The notes under the pieces were generated by a model, which was given only the letters and a program-made list of their open reading frames with translations, did not search any database and was not told the DNA's origin. A DNA stretch of 64,000 nt from Pezicula radicicola. Lineage: Eukaryota > Ascomycota > Leotiomycetes > Helotiales > Dermateaceae. This document shows, piece by piece, positions 55,541-64,000 of this stretch. Position 1 is the stretch's first letter; every line of letters starts with the position of its first letter. The translations under genes and the position numbers were made by a program. Where the stretch lies: contig PDUO01000044.1 of NCBI GenBank assembly GCA_003008705.1, positions 2,004 through 66,003 of the forward strand, given 5' to 3'.

Positions 55541-57900
55541 TTACGGCACATCCCAACTCCAAGATCCATTACCACCAGGCATAGTACTCGTCAAATTCAA
55601 CGGCACAGGAATGACAGCCGTAGCATTATTCTTGTAGTTAAAAGCATTAGGATCGGCGTTTGTGAGGATAGTTCCATTTACGGATGTCCATGAAGATTCT
55701 AATGAGACACTAAGTGGGATCGAGGTATTTCCAATGTTTCTGCAAAGAACGAGTTTAGTTGTGCACTGCGAGAGAGGAAATGAAAGAGACTAGAGACTTA
55801 CATGACCTTGAGAAATACGCTCTCGTCCCCGTTGATGGTAGCACCCCAGTACAAGGGATCGAAATCTCCAGTTGGGTTTATCACTTCCACGGACTCGGTC
55901 CCACGATATGCATTGAATAGTTTCTGTAGGTAGTAACTGACGCTTAGGACGGTATGTAGCGGGTTGGCATCAAAAGCAATCAGATTAGGAGTCCAGTTAT
56001 ACCAGTTCCAGTTTTGCAGACTAGGTGCGTAACTGGTTAGTTTGACGGTGTTTGGATTCCTTTCTGCGCCTAGGAGGTATACACCTTCGGCGATGGCTGA
56101 GAGGAGACGGGGGTAGAAGATGTGGAGATCCGAGGGGTTGGAGAAGTTTATAACATCGGGATAGGTATCGATTTGGTAGACTGAGTATTCTCCGATGAAG
56201 ACGGTTACGTCGGTGTTGTTGGTTGCTTCTTGCCAGTTGTCCCAGAAGTCGAAGCTATCGATGAAGAAAGATGGTTCTTCGTAGTGATGAGTGTCCCACA
56301 TTGCTCCTGCTGGGATATCGATCGTGTAGTTGGCATTCTCATTGTAAGCAGTGCTGATGTATGTGATGTTGGGGTAAGCGGCTTTAAGACCATTGTAGAG
56401 ATACTGGAATCGGAAGGGATAGTTCTTCCCGAACCAATCTTCATTGCCGATCTCAACGAATTTAATATCGAAGGGTTCCGGATGTCCGTATTCTGCTCGC
56501 TTTCCTCCCCAATATGTATCTGTCGATCCCATGCAGAATTCGAGCTCATCGAGTGCTTCTTTGAGCAAAGGGTACATGGCCTCGTCGGTTGCAGGAAATT
56601 CATCAGCGTCCCCTTCTCCTGCATCGCCAAGACTGTATCCACTGTAAATTGCGAGTACGTTTTCCATCTCCATTGATTCCGTCCAACCCAAGAACTCCAG
56701 TAAGCCAAGGCCATTCGTGTTATAGTATTCTTTCGAACGTTAGTCCATTCCTTTGATCTTAACCCTTGTCACTTACCCCAATTACCTGGCCTTGCCCATC
56801 GATCTTTGAGTGGACCAATTGTCTCCCACCATTTCCAACGTCTCTGGATGGAGTAACCCTCGATGTTATTTCCTCCGGGCCAGCGCAAAAACTTTGGGCC
56901 CAAATCATAGATGTTTTGACCAAGGTCCTTTCGAAGCCCATTCTGGTATCCCTTGAATGTTTCACCAAATAAGCTGATTAGGTCGAAATAATATGTTTGT
57001 CCCGCTGCTTCAACTGAATCGAAAGTGATGGCCAAGGTATTGTTCGAATCGGGGGCTGTTACAGTATTTACAATCTGAGTCGAAACATATGTCCAATTGA
57101 CGACATTCCATGATTGTGCAGGGATAACAGTAGATGCCCAGACCTCTCCTGTGATGTTTGATTGAAGAGAGACAGTGATGCTCGTCGATGGATTGTATTG
57201 ATTTCTGACTTGATCTGGGTAGACATAAAATGAAACATTATATGTCTGCGGAGTAACTGGTATTCCCCACCATCCCATATTCTGGAAACCAACACGGCCG
57301 GTCGTGTTGACTGCAGACGAAGGGATGTCCAGTTCGAGGACATTCTGATGCGAGTACGTCAACGGATGGAGATTATCCAGTCGTAAAGTGATATTTCCGA
57401 CGGGTTTGTATCCAGTGAGTACAGGGCCTTTTGAAAACTCAGTCATGGTCTCTCTGATTACCATGGTCATAACTCACCATAGGCTTGGCATGGGTTTTCC
57501 TGCCATGTAATTACATCACCCACGAAGTCCGAAACAGGTGCCCATGTTACAGTAGATCCTTCGAATGCTCTATTTGTTAACAGCTCTCCATAAAGGCCTC
57601 CCTCACCACTATGGTTAATGTCCTCAAACATCCACCCATATAAGCATGGAGCTGTGTCATTTTTGGTTCTGCCAAAACATCAGCACGTAAGTTTCACACC
57701 ATTATTTTGTTCACGTACCCAGTTTCGGTCAAGATTTTGAGAGAAACTGCATTTTGTGTTCCATTGATGGTAGCATTGATATATGGAGCATATCCTCCAG
57801 TCACTGGAACACCGGTTTGTCTAGGCACCTTTGGACCAGCTGCAGAAAACCCGCAGAGAGCAATAAACACTACAAGGAAGGCCGTAGAAACCGTCAACAT
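55541..57900 (-). CDS. Secreted GH51 alpha-L-arabinofuranosidase
   Basis: Proposed exons on the minus strand are 57900-57719, 57668-57478, 57427-56777, 56729-55802 and 55739-55541, giving 716 residues with all junctions in phase. The signal peptide is [24 protein letters not shown]51 marks are [20 protein letters not shown] near the start, a carbohydrate-binding-like beta region (about 140-290), [20 protein letters not shown] and [14 protein letters not shown]. The acid/base glutamate is in [12 protein letters not shown] and the nucleophile glutamate in [10 protein letters not shown]. The enzyme releases terminal arabinose from arabinoxylan, arabinan and arabinogalactan outside the cell. Several NxS/T sites suggest N-glycosylation. 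This supports a plant-associated or saprotrophic lifestyle. Confidence 0.94.
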
Positions 57901-58784
57901 CTTGAGCTATTCAATTGGGTTAGATTCGTACTTACAATGGCTCGGGGCACGATGAACTTATAACTGCAGAAGCGGCGAAATGGCAGGGTGGACGGCATAG
58001 ACTTTTTACGGTCATGACGATGTCCATGAAAAATAATCAGGTACAACTTGTACGCGGGGAACAATCGACTGGGGAAGAGCTTTCAGGAACAGCTGTAAAG
58101 TTATTCCGCCGCCTCACAGGGGTTTCCATGCGCGCAACTGTAAAAGGAGCAATTCTTGAAATTCTACGTACATGAATATGCGCACCAATCAAAGTTGGGG
58201 AATCCATTTCAACCGGCAGAAGTGCGAAATGTATACTATGGCAGCACAGCGGGGTAGTATTGAGCGGCGGCACATAAGATGAGGGGGAGACCAATACAGG
58301 AATAGATTCTTGCTCGTTTGAGGCTCAACATCAACATAAAAGATAGAAGAGTTAAGGGCCCGTCGCTGCTTGACCTGCAAAGCACTACGAAAAGGGCTGC
58401 TGGAGACAAGATGGTCTATGGCTGCATAAAACGTGGGGGACAAGTGTTATACCTACCTTGTAAGACAATATGAGTTACGGGTGTTTGTGCCGATACCAGA
58501 TGCTTTCCTACCTTCCTCGGAAATTCGAAAGAAGTTATTCCTTGCCCTTTTAAAGCTAGAGGTCTAGCCAAGTCGACGACGTTTAAAAGCCAATAGGTAG
58601 CTAGACTTCCACATCGGGCTTCGCACTTTTTGCTACCATTGGTTATGGAGGATTTCATATGAAGGATTATGGAATTACCGAATTAAAGAATAAGTATCTA
58701 AGTATGTACATGCATCCGCAAATATATGTACCCGTTACTAAGGCCTCAAGTAAAGTTGCTTCACCTTCCACATCAATCAGTGGC
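57901..58784. other. Intergenic, no supported gene
   Basis: Upstream of the arabinofuranosidase and downstream of the protease. Only short frames. Might contain carbon-regulated promoter sites; none is clear enough to name. Confidence 0.45.
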
Positions 58785-60305
58785 TCAGCTCCTTGCCTTC
58801 CTTTCCCTCTTCGCCATCTTTCTCTTTTTATATGTGTCGTTGGATGTATAGTCCTCGTTGGGAGCAAATCTCATCTCAACAGAACCAACATCGAAGATAG
58901 AAACGACGTTCTTCTGGAAGGTATCGCCAAGAATGAAAAGATCACTTGAGCTGTCACCTCCGTCATCAATACCGGTAATACATGTGCCGTCTCCAGCATC
59001 AAGGATCATATCCAATGGATTTATAGTGAAAGCTGTACCACCAAGCGTAATGGCAAGTGTCGGCGCTGTGGCTGTGCAAGACACGATGTACGCTCCATCC
59101 TCGTCGCTGTAGGTTGCTTTTGGACTGAAAGCGTTGTTGATCGCATTAGCAACACTAGTGGGGAAGTAGTTGAGCGTAGTTCCGGAGTCGACCTGTGTTG
59201 TTAATTAGACATGGGAATACCTCAAAAGTTCTGCTGGTGCTTACAATATACTGGATATCAGAACCGCCTGATCCAGAAACGGCTGCTCCATTCAACACCA
59301 CCTCATCAATATTAATCGTGTAAAAGTCGTATGTGTCTGGGTAACCGGAGATGGAGGTTACGAGAATTGGAGTGCTGGTGAAGTCTTGGGTGAAGGAGAT
59401 AGATGGTACACCACCAAGGGCAAGATATCCTGCATCACCAGAGACGTCACGGAGGATGGCCAAACTGAAGAGTGAGGAAGAGATCAGATCACTGTTGATC
59501 ATGGTCTCGATGATCGGGCTGTACTCGACTTGTGTGGTATCGTCGTCAGGAACTGTGCCCTTGTAGGCACTTGTGCTGTTTTTTGCGTTAGCAAAAAGGC
59601 ATCAAGAAGAGCGCAGGACACTTACAGAGCTGTGTAAGCAAGCCCAGTGAGTCCAGAAGTCGTTCCATCACCTTCCCAGGCGGCCTCAGTTACGAGGGCA
59701 ATTGTTTGACCCGTAACTTCAACGCCTGCCAAAGTAACGGTTTCTGTGCCAATTATCCCGGTCAAGTACTCACCATCGCCATATTCAATATTGAAGTTCT
59801 CGTTAGCCGTCTTGACAAAGGTCGAGTCTGTAGTGTAGTAAGAACCAAAATCACACGCAGACTCGGTGGTCTTTTTGCCCGTATCCAAGTCAATGCATTC
59901 GAATCCTGTCTCCACGACCCAGGTGTCCGAGGATCCAGTATCCACGATTACCTCGAAGGTTTGAGTACCAATTGTAATAGGCACGGCGTATTCTTCGCCA
60001 AGGAACAAGGAAGTTAGGACAGAGCTTGAACCATTGGCATATGTGCTGGTAATGGCTGCATCGGTGATTTTCCCAGTAAGGTATGCGGCACTACGCTTAT
60101 TGTACTTCACAGATCTCTTGCTCAAGGACACCACATTATCGGAAGTGGTGACTGGGCTGCGAGACTTTAAAGCAGTAGGTCGAGTAGTGGTTGCTTGGAA
60201 GCTTCTCTCCTTGAGCGCTCGAGGAGCCTTGTCAATTGTTCGTGCATCGACTCCACAGGGAGCAAGCGAGGAAGCGGCTAAGAGAAGAAGGGCATTGAGC
60301 AACAT
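58785..60305 (-). CDS. Secreted aspartic protease (pepsin family A1)
   Basis: Exons on the minus strand are 60305-59626, 59575-59245 and 59192-58785, giving 472 residues in frame. The signal peptide is MLLNALLLLAASSLAPCGVDA. A propeptide with basic sites (SLSKRSVKYNKR) follows. The mature part has the first catalytic motif VDTGSSDTW after GTQTFEVI, a flap-like NFNIEYGDGEYLTG, and the second motif VDSGTTLNYFP at the start of exon 3. FILGDTFQKNVVSIFDVG is the conserved C-terminal block. A lysine/arginine-rich tail (YKKRKMAKRERKARS) ends the protein, which is unusual for a secreted pepsin and may be trimmed. The enzyme is expected to work extracellularly at acidic pH. Confidence 0.94.
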
Positions 60306-62019
60306 TGCGAGGACTTGCTGCGACTTTTGGCTTGAAAAGTGGTGAGGAACTAGGGAAGTATGACCCTTTAGATGCTTGAAATGGAATCAAGATGAAGAGA
60401 AGAAATGTATCATGCCGATGGGAAACGCTTTTATATCCTGCTCACCGGTCTGCAGCTCCCGAAGCTCCTCCATCCTTCCTTTACCAGCCAGTAAACAAAA
60501 TATTCAAAGATAAGGTAAAGGCAGCGTCCAGGTGTGTTGTCCTGCATATTACAACAATAATATGTCAATATCATAGACAGAATCACGCAGCGTAATGTAA
60601 TAGATTGCGAAGAGGTAAGGATACAGCAGATCGACTTTCCTATTAGACACTTAGCTCCGACGCACAACTGTTTGTTTATGCAGTATGCATAGTTTATGCT
60701 CCACGCAATCGCCCAATGGAGTGTAGAATGCCGTGAATACCAATAGATAAGCCTTTTGATCTGCGGAAGCGGGGAACCACCTTGACATCTTGTGATGATG
60801 GTAGACTTGTAATTGGAGGATGTATGATGCGTTCGCACTGCCGTCGGCACATAAAGCTTGATAAAGCTTGATAAAGCTTGTTTACAATTGAGAAGCACAA
60901 GGTGCTTGCTATCCCTGGGAATTTGTCGTTGATGGCGTGAGTGCACTGGGTGATGGTGGAAAGTGGATAGAGTGCGATAACGGATAGTACCAGCAGGGTA
61001 CCGAGTAGGGGTAGATCTTACGATAAGCTAAGATGGTGATGATTTTGGTGCGGCTTTTTCGTCTGATAATTGAGCGTATGCTGCAGAAGTACTGGTGCGA
61101 ATACGTGGAGGTTGGAAGGAAGTCTATACAGAGGAACGATATACATTTGCTAATGCGGTGGTGGTTGTTAAGTACAGACTAGTTAGGTCTAAGATGTACA
61201 GTAGTTCGATTCAGCGATACCGAGGTTCATAATAGCTCGTGTGTTGTGTGTACTCCGCTCTAAGAAAACACTAAGAATACACTAACAAAATCAAGGCTCG
61301 ACAAAGGCATGGATGTTTTTCGTGACTTGGACGTCTTCTCTCTCGTGCATCCTGGGTGATTGAGTCCCAAAAGAATCCTTCGGTGTCTTAGCCCGGCAGG
61401 TCGACTAATTGAATCGCCTTCCTGTCCTGGATGTTGCCGAACACTATATTATTGCCCCACGCCTTACCAGATGGATTTGTATGAATGGTGGATAATTGAA
61501 TTTGGGTTTAAATTTATGGTTTCTATTTTGTTTGTATAGGATTGGCAGGTCTGTAGATACTTGACTTGTATCTTGGTTGATGGTTGGTTTTGGAAGGGTG
61601 GGGGATGTTCTTCTGTGTTGTCGCTTAATTTTCCCTAAAAGGGGTGAGATTTACTTCTTCCGTAGGTTTCTTGATCAGTATCTGCAGAATATGAAAAGGC
61701 CTTACGATCAGCCCTGTGGCAGTGTTGACGCTGTGAATGTAGCCTCAACTCTGCTTTCTTACTCAATAGTTTCAAAGCCTTAAATTCTTACCGCTCAAGG
61801 AAGTTGTGTTCGGATTGCGATTGTTGCCCGATTTTCTGAGGTCTGTATGTGAACCATCGTCCTTGAAGCTAAATCAGGTTCTTTCCCACAAAACCTTTCT
61901 CCCATCTTACAGTATCTTGTACTCTACTTCTGATAGTAGACATACGCCTTGACAATCTTAGTCGGCTTGAAGCTGGCCATATTTCTTATGACCTCAAGGT
62001 AATAGGCCATGGGAGAGTT
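60306..62019. other. Long intergenic region
   Basis: Promoter side of the protease, then 1.3 kb with no credible gene. A 171-codon minus-strand frame (60431-60946) overlaps the repeat and lacks any motif. Confidence 0.45.
60851..60880 (+). repeat. Three exact 10-bp tandem copies (ataaagcttg)
   Basis: ataaagcttg is repeated three times without a mismatch about 550 nt upstream of the aspartic-protease start codon. Confidence 0.9.
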
Positions 62020-62295
62020 ATGCAGAAGGATATCCGCGCTTTTGCTGCGTTTATCTCACAAAGCACTGAGGAATCTATCGGTGCCCACCGACGATTTGAG
62101 CGTCTTGCAACCAGAAATCTTCTATATCAGGAGAGCCAGTTGGCAAAGTTAGAAGTGAAGCAAGATGCTCCTGGTGAGTCCGGTCGAAAGGATAAAGAGA
62201 AACTAAATGCCTCCGTGACCTGCAGTTGCTTAAACAACAAGCCAATGCAGACAGCCAAAATTCGGGTCTTAACGCTCATATGGATGTGCAAGTAA
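62020..62295 (+). pseudogene. DUF6594-like N-terminal fragment
   Basis: The plus-strand frame reads ISQSTEESIGAHRRFERLAT, then RNLLYQESQLAKLEVKQD. This matches the pattern (Y/F)xRFxxLxxRNLLYLQxELxxLE that opens fungal DUF6594 membrane proteins. The remainder of the family (a long linker and three C-terminal membrane helices) is not found downstream in any frame I can join, so this is likely a truncated copy. No credible splice completes it. Confidence 0.5.
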
Positions 62296-62773
62296 TAAAT
62301 GAATTGGCTGCCTTCACAGCTTGCTAACAAAGTGCATAGATATGGTACGGTCCTTATTGTTTGGAGTAATCCTCTACTCAATAAATATGACAAACACTCC
62401 GCAGTCCTTGGGGGCCAGCTCGGGGAACTCTGCGAATATTGCGGGGAATCGCAGGTAGTGTTATTGGTGGGATGGGCTGGCAGTGGCAGTGGTTATGGGC
62501 ATAAGACAGTGGAAGAAAATATCATGAAAAATAATTATATCAGATGATTATACGGTGTAATGCTAGACTAAAAGGATAGCACTTGTCTAAAGAAGCTTTC
62601 GTTGCTGATGCTTATTAACAAGTTACTAAACTCCTTGGGTGTTCTTCCCGAGTTTATATAAGCATACATTCTAGACTTTAACTCAGTTAATTTCCTTGCC
62701 TTCTACAATACTAATCACTGGGCCCTCGATAGCTTTAACTTTTCGGCCTTCCCACCACTAAAGTAACTCGTAG
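62296..62773. other. Intergenic, no supported gene
   Basis: Between the DUF6594-like fragment and the end of the DUF2985 gene. Nothing recognisable. Confidence 0.5.
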
Positions 62774-63886
62774 TTAGAGCTTCTCAACCAGGTACGATAA
62801 AATTTGAGCTATATCTTCACTTGTAGATATGTTTAGGATTGGGGTAATTTTCTTATATCTTAAGTCCCTACTTGAGAGAATCTCAAGAGGGCTATTTGCG
62901 ATGAAAAGACATACCATCATAACACCAGCCAACAAACTCGAACCACATCCCAGTGCAATAAAGGTTCCCGTCGACCAACTTGGTCTATCGATGCGGTTAT
63001 ACGCCCACATCATCACTCCCAACACGACTTGGAAAAGTGTATTGAGAATCATCATCCATACCACAAATGCAAGCTTCCAAAAACTAGTCGGGGGTGCCAC
63101 CTCACCAGTAAATGTAACTCTCTCAACGCTACCGTTATCTATACTTTCATCGTCTCGATACCAGGCCGGTGGTCGAAACCAAGCTTTATTCTGCGCATAC
63201 AGTCGTTTCATCGCGTAATTGTTCTGGCTATGCGCTCGTATCAGCCACCAGAGATCTCGAAATCTCCATGGAGCTAATCCATAGCCAGTCAGGCAGAACA
63301 GAGCGTTAAGAATCTGACTATCGATCTCAATCCAAATTTTCCGCGGAGAGTTGATGGCACCCTTGCTGGGGTGATTCATAGCTGGTGCTGCGCCTAGAAG
63401 TAAAAAGAAGAGCATGGCTCCCCAAGCAACGATATTTAGGCCGTAAATCGTCATGAGGAATCCAGTGGGCGTAATGACGAACTTCCATGCTGCTTTCAGT
63501 CCATTCCTCGTCATCTCTGCCCAACCATGTAGCTCTTCCGATTTCGCCTGCTGTGCCAGTGTCTGGCGCCTTTCAAATGCAGGTCTTTCTTCATCGTCGG
63601 TTGGTGTAATCAGGGTAGGTGATTTGATACTAGCGGTGGATAATACGTGCTCTCCATTGTCGTCTTTAGTAACAGTTCGCGAGCTGTGGCCATGTGCATT
63701 AAATTTGATATTCTCTCCACCAGCAATTGGTTCTCGAAGTTCAGTAAATGTAGGTGCGTGGGCAATTGCGGTTCCTGTCGCGGCCCACATTCCAGGTTGA
63801 GGGTTGAAGTTCACGACTTTGCCGGCGATTGAGACAGAGCCTTTCCGTAAGCGGCCTGTCAACGTTGGCGTCTCATCATTGAACAT
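62774..63886 (-). CDS. DUF2985 integral membrane protein
   Basis: Frame of 370 residues from the ATG at 63884-63886. A hydrophilic region of about 120 residues (including VNFNPQPGMWAATGTAIAHA and SPTLITPTDDEERPAFERRQ) precedes the membrane part. That part matches DUF2985: FVITPTGFLMTIYGLNIVAW, GAMLFFLLLGAAPAMNHPSK, RKIWIEIDSQILNALFCLTG and YGLAPWRFRDLWWLIRAHSQ. Two further helices follow (FWKLAFVVWMMILNTLFQVV; FIALGCGSSLLAGVMMVCLF). The C-terminus continues to NISTSEDIAQILSYLVEKL and stops. The ATG is preceded by an AG that could be a splice acceptor, so an upstream exon near or beyond the window edge is possible. Function of the family is unknown. Confidence 0.8.
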   Translation of the reverse strand: MFNDETPTLTGRLRKGSVSIAGKVVNFNPQPGMWAATGTAIAHAPTFTELREPIAGGENIKFNAHGHSSRTVTKDDNGEHVLSTASIKSPTLITPTDDEERPAFERRQTLAQQAKSEELHGWAEMTRNGLKAAWKFVITPTGFLMTIYGLNIVAWGAMLFFLLLGAAPAMNHPSKGAINSPRKIWIEIDSQILNALFCLTGYGLAPWRFRDLWWLIRAHSQNNYAMKRLYAQNKAWFRPPAWYRDDESIDNGSVERVTFTGEVAPPTSFWKLAFVVWMMILNTLFQVVLGVMMWAYNRIDRPSWSTGTFIALGCGSSLLAGVMMVCLFIANSPLEILSSRDLRYKKITPILNISTSEDIAQILSYLVEKL

Positions 63887-64000
63887 CACTCTCGAGTATA
63901 CGCGGTGATAGGTTTTATCGCCAAAATAATTAAAAAGGGGTGCGACGATTATGCTGGATGTGGAGAACGACTTTCGGAATTCGTAACCTTACCGAGCATG

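Noticed and set aside
60431..60946. 171-codon minus-strand frame upstream of the protease
   Set aside because: No motif, contains the 10-bp tandem repeat, and composition is non-coding.

Overview
The window looks like nuclear chromosome from a filamentous ascomycete, most likely a Leotiomycete (Helotiales-like); the exact genus is not determined. The reasons are: protein-coding genes with short introns (mostly 40-75 nt) with GTNNGT-type donors and CTAAC/CTGAC-type branch sites; fungal-specific families (MEP ammonium permease, F-box-like LPxEIRNxxY protein, STAND-type N-terminal domain, YTP1-like and DUF2985 membrane proteins); and AT-rich islands whose sequence decay has the C-to-T / G-to-A signature of repeat-induced point mutation (RIP).

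Layout. 1-3640 is a RIP-degraded repeat island with an internal diverged direct repeat. 3.7-9.0 kb is a decayed accessory segment: a truncated, frameshifted epimerase pseudogene, a complete 243-bp MITE with TA duplications, one apparently intact three-exon FAD-linked oxidase gene, and a C-terminal remnant of an amidohydrolase. 9.05-11.15 kb is a second AT-rich island containing a full-length but RIP-inactivated Fot1/pogo element (9288-11148) with both terminal inverted repeats and TA duplications still visible. From 12 kb onward the window is ordinary euchromatic gene space.

Genes from 12 kb: ammonium permease (minus), inositol polyphosphate 5-phosphatase (minus) divergent from decapping subunit Dcp1 (plus), a BAR-domain protein with a proline-rich tail (minus), an F-box-like protein (plus), an APC-family amino-acid permease (minus), a gene-poor stretch (29.3-36.8 kb) that holds only a small single-pass membrane protein and tRNA-like debris, a STAND-N-terminal/RING-IBR fusion protein (plus), a class I glutamine amidotransferase (plus), a YTP1-like membrane protein (plus), peptidyl-tRNA hydrolase (minus), an Rvs161/Hob3-type BAR protein (minus) divergent from the ribosome-biogenesis factor Alb1 (plus), an MFS monocarboxylate-type transporter (minus), an unrecognised 358-residue protein (minus), an Old Yellow Enzyme (minus), an unrecognised 173-residue protein (plus), a secreted GH51 alpha-L-arabinofuranosidase (minus), a secreted aspartic protease (minus), a DUF6594-like fragment, and a DUF2985 membrane protein (minus).

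There is no operon logic; genes are individually transcribed, and exon structures were derived by hand from splice signals and reading-frame continuity. Functional themes are nitrogen acquisition (ammonium and amino-acid permeases, protease), membrane curvature and phosphoinositide turnover (two BAR proteins, 5-phosphatase), RNA and ribosome metabolism (Dcp1, Pth, Alb1) and plant-polysaccharide degradation (GH51). The most unusual coding gene is the STAND-N-terminal/RBR-type protein at 36856-38454, whose zinc-binding part stops before a recognisable RING2. No secondary-metabolite core enzyme, CRISPR array, rRNA or convincing functional tRNA gene was found.
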